A stretch of 64,000 bases of DNA. It comes from Bacillus sp. JCM 19041 (GTDB lineage: Bacteria; Bacillota; Bacilli; Bacillales; Bacillaceae_D). The stretch lies in assembly GCA_001310375.1 (NCBI GenBank), contig BAXC01000005.1:1-64000 (forward strand). The letters run 5' to 3'. Positions 10,466-22,807 of the stretch are shown here, piece by piece (the first letter of the stretch is position 1; each line of letters opens with the position of its first letter). Both the position numbers and the translations under genes were made by a program. Below the pieces are notes generated by a model. It was not told where the DNA came from, searched no databases, and saw nothing but the letters and a program-made list of their open reading frames with translations.

Positions 10466-11698
10466 GTGCCTACTACAAGAGAAGAAGCACTTCATATGCA
10501 CCGGATTAATCAAGGGAAACTCGAATCAAAAGCGAAGGTTCCAGTAAGGAATGCCCGTGATTTAAGCTTAGCTTATTCACCTGGCGTGGCTGAACCGTGT
10601 AAAGAAATTTTTGAAGATGTTGAGTCTGTTTACGAATATACGATGAAAGGCAATATGGTTGCAGTTGTTAGTAACGGGACAGCTGTGCTTGGTCTAGGGA
10701 ATATTGGACCAGAAGCATCACTGCCTGTTATGGAAGGAAAGGCTGTTTTATTTAAATCATTTGCAGGTGTAGATGCATTTCCAATTTGTTTACGTTCAAA
10801 TGATGTTGACGAAATTGTAAACACCGTTAAGTTACTTGAACCAACTTTTGGGGGTGTGAATTTAGAGGATATTGCGGCGCCTGACTGTTTTGTTATTGAA
10901 GAGCGTTTAAAGAAAGAGACAAATATTCCTATTTTTCATGATGACCAACATGGAACGGCGATTGTGACTCTTGCTGGTTTAATTAATGCGTTGAAAATTA
11001 GCGGTAAGAAATTATCAGAGATCAAAGTTGTTGCAAACGGAGCAGGTGCTGCTGGTATTGCGATTATTAAACTCATGCTACGTATGGGTGTCCGTGACAT
11101 TATTATGTGTGATACAAAAGGAGCCATTTACGAAGGGCGTCCTTATGGAATGAATGGCGTTAAAGATGTTGTTGCCAAGCGTACGAATTCGAACAAGCAA
11201 GAAGGTCAATTAGTAGATGTAATTAAAGGAGCCGATGTATTTATTGGCGTATCTGTAGCCGGTGCTGTTACAAAAGAAATGGTTGAGAGCATGAATGTAG
11301 ACCCAATCATTTTCGCGATGGCAAATCCAGTTCCAGAAATAATGCCAGAAGAAGCAAAAGCTGCTGGCGCCTCTGTTATTGGGACAGGTCGTTCTGATTT
11401 TCCGAATCAAGTGAACAATGTTCTTGCTTTCCCTGGGATTTTCAGAGGAGCACTTGACGTACGTGCGACGCACATAAATGAAGAGATGAAAGTTGCAGCT
11501 GTTTATGCGATTGCAAATCTTGTTAGTGACGAAGAATTAAGTGTTGACTATGTGATTCCTGCTCCATTTGATTCACGTGTAGCACCTGCTGTAGCATCAG
11601 CTGTTGCGAAAAAGGCAATGGAAACAGGGGTATCACGAGTGAAAGTTGATCCTGAAGAAGTAGCAGAGAAAACACGCAAGTTAACGATGATTGATTAA
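10466..11698 (+). CDS. ytsJ: NADP-dependent malic enzyme YtsJ
   Basis: Oxidative decarboxylation of malate to pyruvate, supplying NADPH next to the fatty-acid synthesis genes. Intact, about 410 residues. Visible are [11 protein letters not shown], the metal-binding HDDQHGTA, the nucleotide-binding [13 protein letters not shown], and SDFPNQVNN. The frame opens at 10424, but the start is GTG 10466: AAAGGAGAGA at 10451-10460 is correctly spaced and the N-terminus then matches the family. Confidence 0.95.
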   Translation: MPTTREEALHMHRINQGKLESKAKVPVRNARDLSLAYSPGVAEPCKEIFEDVESVYEYTMKGNMVAVVSNGTAVLGLGNIGPEASLPVMEGKAVLFKSFAGVDAFPICLRSNDVDEIVNTVKLLEPTFGGVNLEDIAAPDCFVIEERLKKETNIPIFHDDQHGTAIVTLAGLINALKISGKKLSEIKVVANGAGAAGIAIIKLMLRMGVRDIIMCDTKGAIYEGRPYGMNGVKDVVAKRTNSNKQEGQLVDVIKGADVFIGVSVAGAVTKEMVESMNVDPIIFAMANPVPEIMPEEAKAAGASVIGTGRSDFPNQVNNVLAFPGIFRGALDVRATHINEEMKVAAVYAIANLVSDEELSVDYVIPAPFDSRVAPAVASAVAKKAMETGVSRVKVDPEEVAEKTRKLTMID

Positions 11699-11717
11699 TT
11701 GCGAGTAAGGAGATTTT

Positions 11718-12383
11718 ATGTCAGCTAATAAGCCAAAACGCTATATTGAAATTATCCGTGCTTTAAGCGAGATGATTCAACACGATGGCTTAAAAAGCGG
11801 AGATAAGCTGCCTTCAGAACGAGAACTCAGCGACCGACTTGATGTCGGTCGCTCCTCTATTCGTGAAGCACTACGTGGACTCGAGCTCCTCGATATTATT
11901 GAGACAAGACGGGGAGAAGGCACGTACATGAAAGCGACTTCCAGTTATAAGCTTGTAGACCTGCTACTATCGTTCATCTTAAAAGACGAGCAAGCAAAGC
12001 AGGATTTGAGTGAGACAAGGCGAATAGTAGAATTGGAAGCTTTAAAGCTTTCGTGTGTACGGATAACAGATGATGAAATTAATCATCTGGAAGCAATCCT
12101 CAAGCGTTCGAGTGAAGGATGGGATAAAGGTGAGTTTCCCGTTGAAGAAGATTATCTTTTTCATGAAATGATTGTGGGTGCTTGCCGTAATGCGCTTCTG
12201 TTTAATATTTGGAAGTCACTTGTCGCGTTTAATAAAGAAGCACTGAAACAATCTTTGGAAAGAACCGGTAGACCACCGGAATCAATCAAAGAACATGCAT
12301 TCATTGTAAAAGCATTAAAAGAGCGCAACGTAGAAGAAGCGCTTAGTGCGATGAGCCGTCATTTAGAAAACAGCCGTTTTTAA
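11718..12383 (+). CDS. GntR/FadR-family transcriptional regulator
   Basis: DNA-binding regulator with an N-terminal winged helix (about residues 10-75; LPSERELSDRLDVGRSSIREALRGLE, here cited in part) and a C-terminal FCD ligand domain with acidic and His residues (EEDYLFHEMI). Start ATG follows AAGGAG. It lies between malic enzyme and accD with short gaps, so an operon is likely and the ligand may be a metabolite around pyruvate, malate or acyl-CoA; that is inference. B. subtilis 168 has no such gene at this spot as far as I recall. Confidence 0.88.
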   Translation: MSANKPKRYIEIIRALSEMIQHDGLKSGDKLPSERELSDRLDVGRSSIREALRGLELLDIIETRRGEGTYMKATSSYKLVDLLLSFILKDEQAKQDLSETRRIVELEALKLSCVRITDDEINHLEAILKRSSEGWDKGEFPVEEDYLFHEMIVGACRNALLFNIWKSLVAFNKEALKQSLERTGRPPESIKEHAFIVKALKERNVEEALSAMSRHLENSRF

Positions 12384-12407
12384 AGCATTAAGCAAGGAGC
12401 GATACCG

Positions 12408-13253
12408 ATGTTAAAGGATATGTTTTCAAAGAAAAAGAAAAGATATGCAACGATTCCTTCAGAGCGAGCAAAACAAGAAGTGCCGGAAGGATTAATGACA
12501 AGATGTCCATCTTGCCGTACGATCATGTATACGAAGGATCTAAAAAAGAATTTAAGCGTCTGCCGTACATGTGATTATCATCATCGAATGGGTGCAAAGG
12601 AACGAATTGAATCACTCATTGATGAAGGGACTTTTAGTGAATTAGGGGAAACCATAAAAGGTGGTAATCCACTAAAATTTCCAGGATATGAAGAAAAGCT
12701 GGAAAGTGACCGTAAGAAAACGGACATGAATGAAGCGGTTATAACTGGTAAAGGTGAATTGAACGGTTATCCCGTAGTCATCGCAGTGATGGATGCTAAT
12801 TTTAGAATGGGAAGTATGGGATCTGCAGTAGGTGAGAAACTCACGCTTGCAATCGAACAAGCAATCGAAGCAGAAGCACCTCTGCTTGTTTTTGCTGCTT
12901 CTGGCGGTGCAAGAATGCAGGAAGGTGTCCTTAGTTTGATGCAAATGGCAAAAACAAGTGCAGCTCTTGAACGACTTAATCGTAACGGAGGTTTGTTTAT
13001 TTCTGTTATGACTCATCCAACTACTGGTGGGGTATCAGCCAGTTTTGCGTCTCTTGGAGACTATAATTTTGCAGAACCAAAAGCATTAATTGGCTTTGCT
13101 GGTAGACGCATTATTGAGCAGACAATCCGAGAAGAACTGCCTGAAGATTTTCAAACGGCAGAGTTTTTATTGGAGCATGGACAGCTAGACCGCGTTGTAG
13201 GGCGGCTGGAAATGAAAGAATTGCTGACCAAAGTGTTAGCGATCCATAAGTAG
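12408..13253 (+). CDS. accD: Acetyl-CoA carboxylase carboxyltransferase beta subunit
   Basis: Beta half of the carboxyltransferase that transfers CO2 from carboxybiotin to acetyl-CoA, first step of fatty acid synthesis; works as an alpha2-beta2 complex with AccA. N-terminal zinc ribbon Cys33, Cys36, Cys52, Cys55, then the crotonase-like domain with [10 protein letters not shown] and [13 protein letters not shown]. 281 residues, intact. The Zn finger may also bind its own mRNA, as in other bacteria. accA follows after 15 bases. Confidence 0.96.
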   Translation: MLKDMFSKKKKRYATIPSERAKQEVPEGLMTRCPSCRTIMYTKDLKKNLSVCRTCDYHHRMGAKERIESLIDEGTFSELGETIKGGNPLKFPGYEEKLESDRKKTDMNEAVITGKGELNGYPVVIAVMDANFRMGSMGSAVGEKLTLAIEQAIEAEAPLLVFAASGGARMQEGVLSLMQMAKTSAALERLNRNGGLFISVMTHPTTGGVSASFASLGDYNFAEPKALIGFAGRRIIEQTIREELPEDFQTAEFLLEHGQLDRVVGRLEMKELLTKVLAIHK

Positions 13254-13268
13254 TAAGGAGGAGTACCA

Positions 13269-14234
13269 GTGTCTTCAGAACAAGAATTTGAGAAACCAGT
13301 CATAGAATTGAGACAAAAAATTACTGACCTTCGCACATTTGCTCAGGAACGAGATCTTGACTTGAGCTCTGAAATCAAAAAAATGGAGCACCGCCTTGCT
13401 GAATTAGAAGAAACAGTCTATGGCAATTTACAGCCATGGGAACGTGTTCAGATCGCTCGTGATCACGAACGTCAACTACTTTGGATTATGTGGAAGCCCT
13501 TTTTGATGATTTCTTAGAAATGCATGGAGATCGATTGTTTGGTGATGACAAAGCAATTGTTGCAGGGATTGCATCCTATAAAGGACAACCTGTTACAGTT
13601 ATTGGACATCAGCGTGGTAAAGATACAAAGGAGAACATTGCTCGTTTTTTTGGTTCTCCACATCCCGAAGTATCGTAAAGCGCTACGTCTTATGAAACAA
13701 GCGGAAAAATTTAATCGTCCGGTTATTTGTTTTATTGACACAAAAGGAGCTTATCCTGGAAAATCAGCTGAGGAACGTGGACAAAGTGAAGCAATAGCAC
13801 GGAACTTAATGGAGATGGCAGGGCTAAAAGTACCGACGATTAGCATTGTTATTGGAGAAGGCGGAAGTGGCGGTGCATTAGCGCTTGGAGTAGCTGACCG
13901 AATTTATATGCTCGAGAATTCCACTTACTCTGTCATTTCTCCAGAAGGAGCGGCGGCACTGTTGTGGAAAGATTCAACTCAGGCAAAGCGGGCTGCTGAG
14001 TCAATGCGTATTACTGCACCTGATTTATTTGATTTAGGTATTATTGATTCAATTATTCCAGAACCTAAAGGTGGCGCGCAAAGAGATGTGGCTGCACAAG
14101 CGAAAGAAATAGGACTCATTTTAGATAGTTCCTTGAAAGAATTACGCTCAAAACAAGTAACGAATTTGTTGGATGAGCGTTATGAAAAGTTCAAGAAAAT
14201 GGGACAATTATCGGAAGAAAGTGTTCAAACGTAA
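13269..14234 (+). CDS. accA: Acetyl-CoA carboxylase carboxyltransferase alpha subunit (two frameshifts)
   Basis: Alpha half of the carboxyltransferase, partner of AccD. Conserved runs are spread over three frames: [34 protein letters not shown] (cited in part), then [32 protein letters not shown] and [15 protein letters not shown] is missing near 13465 (ARDHERPTTLDY restored) and two bases, probably GG, are missing near 13670 (PHPEGYRKALRL restored). Corrected length is about 322 residues, normal. GTG 13269 follows AAGGAGGAG. An essential gene, so a sequencing artefact is the likely cause. Confidence 0.93.
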
Positions 14235-14384
14235 CCAAATTTATTTGGAAGTGCTTTCATTGATGTGGAAGCACTTTTGCGATGGGAAAGCACTTGTGTT
14301 CACGAAATCAAAGTGGTATCTTTACATGCAGAGACTGAAGAAAAACAAGCTTTTTGTTTTGATATAGTGTGTTAGGAGGAGTAA

Positions 14385-15347
<963 letters not shown>

Positions 15348-15368
15348 AGGATACTGAGGAGGAAAAAG

Positions 15369-17123
15369 ATGCGTAAAACAAAGATTGTCTGCACAATCGG
15401 ACCGGCAAGTGAAACGGTAGATAAGTTGGTAAATTTAATTGAAGCGGGAATGAACGTAGCCGGCTAAATTTTTCACATGGTGATTTTGAAGAACATGGAG
15501 CTCGTATTCAAAATATCCGAGAAGCGTCAAAACAAACAGGGAAAACAGTTGCCATTTTATTAGATACAAAGGGACCAGAAATTCGCACACAAACGGTTGA
15601 AGGTGGAGCGATTGAACTTGTAAAAGGACAAAAGCTTATCGTATCTATGGAAGAAGTGCAAGGTACAACGGAAAAAATTTCAATTACTTATCCTGGTTTA
15701 GTTGATGATGTACATGTTGGAAGTACATTACTATTGGACGATGGTTTAATTGGTTTAGAAGTAACAGAAGTTCATGAAAAAGAACTAGTAACAATTGTTC
15801 ATAACAGTGGAACACTTAAAAATAAAAAAAGGTGTTAACGTGCCGAATGTAAGTGTAAACTTACCAGGTATGACTGATAAAGATGCAGCAGATATTGTCT
15901 TTGGTGTTGAACAAAATGTCGATTTCATTGCTGCCTCATTTGTACGTCGCGCTTCTGATGTGCTTGAAATCCGTGAACTACTTGAACAAAATGGTGCGGC
16001 AGATATCGCTATTATTCCTAAGATCGAGAACCAAGAAGGAGTAGACAATATCGACGAGATTTTGGAAGTTTCGGATGGTCTAATGGTCGCGCGTGGTGAT
16101 TTAGGAGTAGAAATCCCAGCAGAAGAAGTTCCCCTTGTACAAAAGCTGTTAATTAAGAAAAGCAATGAGTTGGCGAAGCCTGTTATTACTGCAACGCAAA
16201 TGCTTGATTCGATGCAACGCAACCCTCGTCCGACTCGAGCTGAAGCAAGTGATGTAGCAAATGCGATTTTTGATGGTACAGATGCAATCATGTTGTCGGG
16301 TGAGACAGCTGCTGGTGATTATCCGGTTGAATCTGTGCAAACGATGCATAACATTGCAAGTAGAACAGAACAAGCGCTTAATTATGAAAACATTCTTCGT
16401 AAAAAGAGTCGTGAAGCAAAATTAACGATTACAAGTGCGATAGGGCAATCTGTTGCACATACAGCGTCTAACTTGGATGCAGCCGCAATTCTTACGGCAA
16501 CAGAAAGTGGTTATACAGCGAGAATTACATCGAAATTCCGACCAAAGTCCCCAATTCTTGCAGTAACAAGTAATGAACGTGCTCATCGCAAGATGTCTCT
16601 TGTTTGGGGCGTAACATCAATGCTTGGTGAAAAAGCGAGTTCAACCGATGAAATGCTTGATCGAACAGTTGATATCGCCGTTAAAACAGGCTTTGTAAAA
16701 CGTGGTGATCTTGTCATTATTACTGCTGGAGTTCCAGTTGGTGAGACAGGTACAACGAACTTATTAAAAGTGCATATGCTTGGTGAGATTGCTGCAAAAG
16801 GACAAGGTATTGGTCGTCGTTCTGCTTCAGGCAAAGTGGTCATTGCCGAAACCGCTGCTGAAGCAAATGCGAAAGTGTCTGAAGGAGATGTACTTGTTAC
16901 AAAATCAACGGATAAAGATATGATTGAGGCGTTTGAAAAAGCTGTTGCAGTTATCACAGTTGAAGGTGGGTTAACTTCTCACGCGGCCGTTGTTGGATTG
17001 AATTTAAGCACACCTGTTATTGTTGGAGTTGAAGCGGCTTTAGAACTGTTTAAAGACGGTGATGAAGTGACAGTCGACAGTGTTACCGGAAACATTTACA
17101 GTGGTCACGCACGTGTATTATAA
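15369..17123 (+). CDS. pyk: Pyruvate kinase with C-terminal PEP-utilising domain (two frameshifts)
   Basis: Converts PEP and ADP to pyruvate and ATP. N-terminal [25 protein letters not shown], and the signature region [17 protein letters not shown] are all present. The C-terminus carries the extra PEP-mobile domain of Bacillus enzymes ([11 protein letters not shown], about residues 500-580). A C is missing near 15464 (MNVARLNFSHG restored) and there is an extra A in an A7 run near 15833 ([10 protein letters not shown] restored). Corrected length about 585 residues. ATG 15369 follows GAGGAGG. Confidence 0.95.
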
Positions 17124-17128
17124 TAAAG

Positions 17129-17158
17129 AAAAGGAGAGGATTTTCCTCTCCTTTTTTC
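17129..17158 (+). terminator. Terminator of pfkA-pyk
   Basis: AAAAGGAGAGGA / TCCTCTCCTTTT with a 3-base loop followed by T-run, six bases after the pyk stop. Confidence 0.85.
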
Positions 17159-17183
17159 TAGTTATTGAAAGTGAGGGGCAAAG

Positions 17184-17579
17184 ATGAAGAAATTATTTTT
17201 GGCCACCGTAATTGCAGTTCCACTCATTGAATTAACACTAATTGTATTGTTTGTGAATTGGATCGGAGTATGGCCTACTTTGCTGTTAATGCTGTTGACA
17301 AGTGTCGTGGGTGTGTTGTTCGCAAAAAGACAAGGTGTACAAACGTTGCGTTTAGCTCAGTTGCAAATGCAAAAAAGTCAAGTTCCGAGCCAAGTCTTAT
17401 TAGATGGCGTGTGCATTTTTGTTGGAGGCGCTCTGTTGGTCCTGCCTGGCTTCTTAACTGATATGATTGGGTTAATCATATTACTACCATGGACAAGAAC
17501 GATTGTAAAAGCGGCTTTGCTAAAGGTTGCTCACGCAATGATTGCAAAAGGAAATTTTGTTGTTATCCGCAGGCGCTAA
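17184..17579 (+). CDS. fxsA: FxsA family membrane protein
   Basis: A 131-residue inner-membrane protein with three to four hydrophobic segments and a basic C-terminus. The EL-x-LIVLF, LL-x-PGFLTD and IILLPWTR motifs mark the FxsA family; E. coli FxsA suppresses F exclusion of phage T7, but the native role is unknown. B. subtilis ytzA is the homologue at the same place. ATG follows GTGAGGGG. Confidence 0.88.
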   Translation: MKKLFLATVIAVPLIELTLIVLFVNWIGVWPTLLLMLLTSVVGVLFAKRQGVQTLRLAQLQMQKSQVPSQVLLDGVCIFVGGALLVLPGFLTDMIGLIILLPWTRTIVKAALLKVAHAMIAKGNFVVIRRR

Positions 17580-17664
17580 ACTTGTCTTATTTTGCTGGAT
17601 ATAGCCGTATTTTTGAATCTGTGGTATTATATGAAGTGCCTAGGTTGTAGGGAGGAATATAACG

Positions 17665-18138
17665 TTGATATCTCAAGCATCGCTGTTTTTGCTATTGCTA
17701 ATGGCAATTGCGCTAATTGCTAAAAATCAATCTCTTATGATTGCAATTGCTGTTCTGCTCATTATAAAATGGACAGGGATTGGCGATAAAGCGTTTCCTC
17801 TTATACAAACAAAAGGAATTTCTATAGGTGTCACCATTATTACCATCGCTGTATTAACGCCAATCGCCACTGGCGATATCGGCTTTAAGCAGCTTGGCGA
17901 AGCAACAAAATCGTTATATGCATGGGTGGCATTAGGGAGCGGCATAGCCGTAGCATTAGTTGCTGCAAGCGGTCTTGATTTGCTGAAAAATGATCCGCAT
18001 ATTACTGCAGCGCTTGTATTTGGCACTATTATAGCCGTTGCGCTTTTTAATGGCGTTGCGGTGGGCCCTTTAATTGGGGCAGGTATTGCTTATTTAGTAA
18101 TGCGTGCCATCCAGTTTTTCTCGCAATTAGGGGGGTAA
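17665..18138 (+). CDS. ytwI: DUF441 family membrane protein YtwI
   Basis: A 157-residue membrane protein with four to five hydrophobic segments and Gly-rich turns (GDIGFKQLGEA, VGPLIGAGIAYL). It matches the UPF0756/DUF441 family, function unknown, and lies where B. subtilis has ytwI. The start is TTG 17665, supported by GGGAGG at 17650-17655. Confidence 0.85.
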   Translation: MISQASLFLLLLMAIALIAKNQSLMIAIAVLLIIKWTGIGDKAFPLIQTKGISIGVTIITIAVLTPIATGDIGFKQLGEATKSLYAWVALGSGIAVALVAASGLDLLKNDPHITAALVFGTIIAVALFNGVAVGPLIGAGIAYLVMRAIQFFSQLGG

Positions 18139-18143
18139 GGAGA

Positions 18144-18238
18144 GTGCGCAAAAACGTTCGCGTCGATTGCGTATCCGCTTCACTTGGAAACTGTACGCCG
18201 GTGGAGGATTTTTGAGAGAAAAGGAGAGATATAGGTGA
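18144..18238 (+). other. Possible short ORF or leader upstream of citZ
   Basis: As it stands, GTG 18144 opens a 24-codon frame. Adding one A in the A5 run near 18153 gives instead a 31-codon Arg-rich peptide whose TGA overlaps the citZ GTG (AGGTGA), a translational-coupling arrangement. No homologue known to me. The region could equally be plain 5' leader of citZ. Confidence 0.2.
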
Positions 18239-19349
18239 CTACAACTCGCGGTTTAGAAGGTATTGTTGCAACACAGTCTAGCGTAAGCTCTATTATTGAT
18301 GATGAATTAACATACCAAGGGTATGGAATTGATGATTTAGCTAATAACGCAAGTTTTGAAGAAGTGATTTATTTACTTTGGAATGGTGAGCTTCCGTCCC
18401 AAGAAGAATTGAAATCGTTTTCAAACGAACTTGCTTCTGAAGCAGGTGTGCCTGAAGAAATTTTCACTCAAATGAAAGCCTATCCAATTAACAAAGTCCA
18501 CCCAATGGCTGCGTTACGCACAGCAATCTCGACGCTTGGTCTATTTGATGCAAACGCGGAAGAATGAATGAAGAGGATAATTACAAAAAAGCGATTAAAC
18601 TTCAGGCTAAAATTCCGACAATTGTTACTGGTTTTGAGCGTATTCGTTCTGGTAAAGAACCAGTACTGCCTAAAAAAGAATTATCATTTGCAGCTAATTT
18701 CCTTTACATGTTAAATGGGGAAGAGCCAGATGAACTTTCCATCGAAGCGTTTAACAAAGCGCTCGTTCTTCATGCTGATCATGAGCTTAATGCATCAACG
18801 TTTACAGCGCGTGTCTGCGTTGCAACATTATCTGATGTATATTCTGGTTTGACTGCTGCAATTGGTGCTTTAAAAGGCCCTCTTCATGGCGGAGCAAACG
18901 AAGCTGTGATGAACATGCTTTTGGAGATTGGTGAACCGGAAAATGTTGAACCTTATTTACGCAAAGCTCTAGATAACAAAGAGAAGATTATGGGCTTTGG
19001 TCACCGCGTTTATAAAAATGGTGATCCACGTGCGAAACATTTACGTGATATGTCAAATCAATTAACAGAAGTGGTTAAAGAGTCGAAATGGTATGATATG
19101 TCTTTACAAATAGAGGAAATGATCACTAAAGAAAAGGGTTTGTTGCCAAACGTTGATTTTTATTCCGCGACTGTATACCATAGTCTTGGGATTAAACACG
19201 ACCTTTTCACACCGATCTTTGCTGTGAGTCGTACATCTGGATGGCTCGCTCATATTCTTGAGCAGTATTCCAATAACCGTTTAATTCGTCCTCGTGCTGA
19301 GTATGTAGGCCCGAACAAGCGCAATTATGTATCGGTAGAATCGCGCTAA
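18235..19349 (+). CDS. citZ: Citrate synthase (frameshifted)
   Basis: Condenses acetyl-CoA and oxaloacetate, first step of the TCA cycle. Active-site elements are seen: HELNASTF, PLHGGANEAV and GHRVYKNGDPRAKHL. One A is missing near 18564, joining LFDANAEE to MNEEDNYKKAIKLQ. Corrected length about 372 residues, normal for the hexa/dimeric Bacillus enzyme. GTG 18235 follows AAGGAGAG. First gene of citZ-icd-mdh. I saw no clear CcpC dyad by eye. Confidence 0.95.
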
Positions 19350-19407
19350 TTTTCTTTAGAGCGGAGCTATTCCGTTCTACATAATAAGACTACTGGAGGT
19401 AATAAGA

Positions 19408-20672
19408 ATGGCAGCAGAAAAAATCCAAACAACGAATGGCGTATTGAATGTGCCAAATGAACCGATTGTCCCATTTATTGAAGGTGACGGAACAGGTCCT
19501 GATATTTGGGCTGCAGCTTCTCGTGTACTTGATGCAGCGGTGGAGAAAGCATACAGCGGTGAGCGCAAAATCCACTGGAAAGAAATTTTAGCAGGGGAAA
19601 AAGCGTACAACCAAACAGGTGAATGGTTACCTGCTGAAACATTAGACGCTGTACGAGAGTACTTAATTGCTATCAAGGGTCCTTTAACAACGCCTATCGG
19701 TGGTGGAATTCGATCTCTAAATGTAGCGCTTCGTCAAGAGCTTGATCTTTATACTTGCTTGCGCCCAGTTCGTTATTTCACAGGTGTACCTTCTCCAGTT
19801 AAACGCCCTGAAGATACAAACATGGTTATTTTCCGTGAAAATACAGAAGATATTTATGCAGGTATTGAATTTAAAGAAGGCTCTGATGAAGTGAAAAAAT
19901 TAATTACTTTTCTTCAAGATGAGCTAGGCGCTAAAAACATTCGTTTCCCAGAAACATCTGGAATTGGTGTTAAGCCTGTTTCAAAAGAAGGAACAGAACG
20001 CCTAGTACGTTCAGCAATTCAGTATGCTCTTGATGAAGGTCGTAAGAGCGTTACACTTGTGCATAAAGGGAATATCATGAAGTTCACTGAAGGTGCCTTC
20101 AAGAGCTGGGGTTATGATCTCGCTGAGCGGGAGTTCGGTGAAAAAGTGTTCACGTGGGCTGAATACGATAAAATTGTTGAAGAGAGCGGACGTGAAGCAG
20201 CTGATAAAGCACAGAGTGAAGCTGAAGCAGCTGGCAAAATTATCGTAAAAGATTCAATTGCTGATATCTTTTTACAGCAAATCTTGACTCGTCCAAAAGA
20301 GTTTGATGTTGTTGCAACAATGAACTTGAATGGTGACTATGTATCGGATGCCCTTGCTGCACAAGTTGGCGGAATTGGTATTGCTCCAGGAGCAAACATT
20401 AATTACGATACAGGGCATGCGATTTTCGAAGCAACTCATGGCACTGCTCCTAAATATGCTGGTCTTGATAAAGTGAATCCTTCTTCTGTACTTTTATCAG
20501 GAGACTTACTTCTTCGTCACTTAGGCTGGACAGAGGCTGCTGACTTGATTATGGTTCTATGGATAAAACGATTGCAAGCAAGGTTGTTACTTATGACTTT
20601 GCTCGTCTAATGGATGGAGCAACGGAAGTATCGTGCTCTGGATTTGCAGACGAATTGATAAAAAATCTATAA
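19408..20672 (+). CDS. icd: NADP-dependent isocitrate dehydrogenase (frameshifted near C-terminus)
   Basis: Oxidises isocitrate to 2-oxoglutarate with NADP. Substrate residues appear in [13 protein letters not shown] and [13 protein letters not shown], and the cofactor loop in [14 protein letters not shown] is missing near 20549; with it the tail continues [26 protein letters not shown] and ends at 20672 instead of running into the wrong frame to 20610. About 422 residues. AGGAGG precedes ATG 19408. Confidence 0.95.
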
Positions 20673-20722
20673 ATCTATCATCAGTAGAATGAGATTCACT
20701 ATACGTTGAGGAGTGTTTTGGC

Positions 20723-21666
<944 letters not shown>

Positions 21667-21673
21667 CGGATAG

Positions 21674-21710
21674 AAAAACCTCTCCTGCATTTTGCAGGAG
21701 AGGTTTTTTT
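21674..21710 (+). terminator. Terminator of citZ-icd-mdh
   Basis: A perfect 16-bp stem, left arm AAAAACCTCTCCTGCA, two-base spacing at the loop, then seven or more T. Immediately after mdh. Confidence 0.9.
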
Positions 21711-21737
21711 GCTAACTCATTTGTCGAAAAGTAATTT

Positions 21738-21963
21738 ATGTTAAAAGGGAATCGAGACAGTATTTCATGAACTAGTACAGGATTTATCATTAGAAGTGTT
21801 TCAAACATTATTAGTAGAACGATACAAGGATGTCGTAAAAGGTGATGAGACGATTAGCGGCTTTGGTGGTAACGAGCAACCACCAAAACACCATTCCATC
21901 TTGCTTTACTCCTCGCTTGGTGCGACAGTGGTTTTGTTAACTTTCGCTTTCTGTAATTGTTAG
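21738..21963 (+). pseudogene. Possible small gene broken by one base
   Basis: From 21750 to 21963 one frame is open and looks coding (FHELVQDLSLEVFQTLLVERY, cited in part, ending in a hydrophobic LLTFAFCNC tail). It joins to ATG 21738 if one base of the AAAAGGG run is removed, giving about 74 residues. There is no clear ribosome binding site, so it could be a gene remnant. Family not recognised. The rest of the mdh-yitT gap holds only terminators. Confidence 0.35.
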
Positions 21964-21984
21964 GCGAAGGAAAAAGTCTATAAT

Positions 21985-22024
21985 CACAAAGAAACAGCAC
22001 TTGTAAAAGTGCTGTTTCTTTGTG
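21985..22024. terminator. Bidirectional terminator
   Basis: Perfect 18-bp inverted repeat (CACAAAGAAACAGCACTT and its complement) with a 4-base loop, serving the small plus-strand ORF and the convergent YitT gene. Confidence 0.85.
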
Positions 22025-22035
22025 TGTGACTGTAA

Positions 22036-22659
22036 TTAAGCTCTTGCTTCAGCTACTGCTGATTTTTTGACCTTAACTGGTTTTTCTTTTTTTACGAAGC
22101 TTTGTTTAAACAAGCTAATGACTTTTGAAATAATTAAGATCGATAAAATCGAGAATAGTCCTGGGATCAATCCGATGATTAAAAAGCTTAATGTAACGAC
22201 AGTAGCATCAAAAATCAAATTCGTTTTGCCTGGGTCAAAGCCCGATTTCTTTTGTAAGAACAAGGCTAGAATGTTTGCACCACCAAGTGAGGCTTGGTTT
22301 TGGAACAAAATGGTTAAACCGATGCCGACCAGTAAACCACCAAAAACAGAGCCAGCTAACATAGGAACCGAAAACGCAGGAAGGTAATTGTCAATCGCTG
22401 TTAAAAGCGAGAGAGTTGTGACTGACAAAGCGGTTACAACCGTAAATGACAACCCCATTCGCATCACTGAAAATACGTAAAACGGTATGTTTACTAGGAA
22501 AAACAAAAGAGCAAAGGGGAGATTAAATAAATAGGAAAGACTAAGTGTTAAGCCTGCTGTTCCGCCAGTAACTAATCCCGCATGTCGAAGCAATAAGATG
22601 CCGCATGCTACGAGTATACATCCCGCAAAAATAGCCATGACTTTTTTTGTATGAATCAT
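22036..22659 (-). CDS. YitT family membrane protein
   Basis: Multipass membrane protein of the YitT/YczE (DUF161) type, about 207 residues with five to six transmembrane segments and the conserved TGGTAGL and NQASLGGANILA motifs. Function is unknown; a transporter role is often assumed. The C-terminus is Lys-rich. ATG 22659 has AAAGGTGA at good spacing, so it is preferred over the TTG at 22665. Divergent from an Lrp-type regulator, which may control it. Confidence 0.8.
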   Translation of the reverse strand: MIHTKKVMAIFAGCILVACGILLLRHAGLVTGGTAGLTLSLSYLFNLPFALLFFLVNIPFYVFSVMRMGLSFTVVTALSVTTLSLLTAIDNYLPAFSVPMLAGSVFGGLLVGIGLTILFQNQASLGGANILALFLQKKSGFDPGKTNLIFDATVVTLSFLIIGLIPGLFSILSILIISKVISLFKQSFVKKEKPVKVKKSAVAEARA

Positions 22660-22807
22660 CTGCAAATCACCTTTTTATGTTGATATTATAATCATATAAG
22701 ACATTTAAAGACTTTTGCATATCAACTAGTAGGATCTTCTTATTTATGGTTTAATAAATGAAGGGAATTATAGATTTTTTGATTCAATTTGGAAAAGGTG
22801 AATAGTG

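Noticed and set aside
15785..16957. Minus-strand ORFs opposite pyk (168 and 124 codons)
   Set aside because: Low-complexity Ser/Ala/Thr composition from the antisense of a highly expressed gene; no ribosome binding site.
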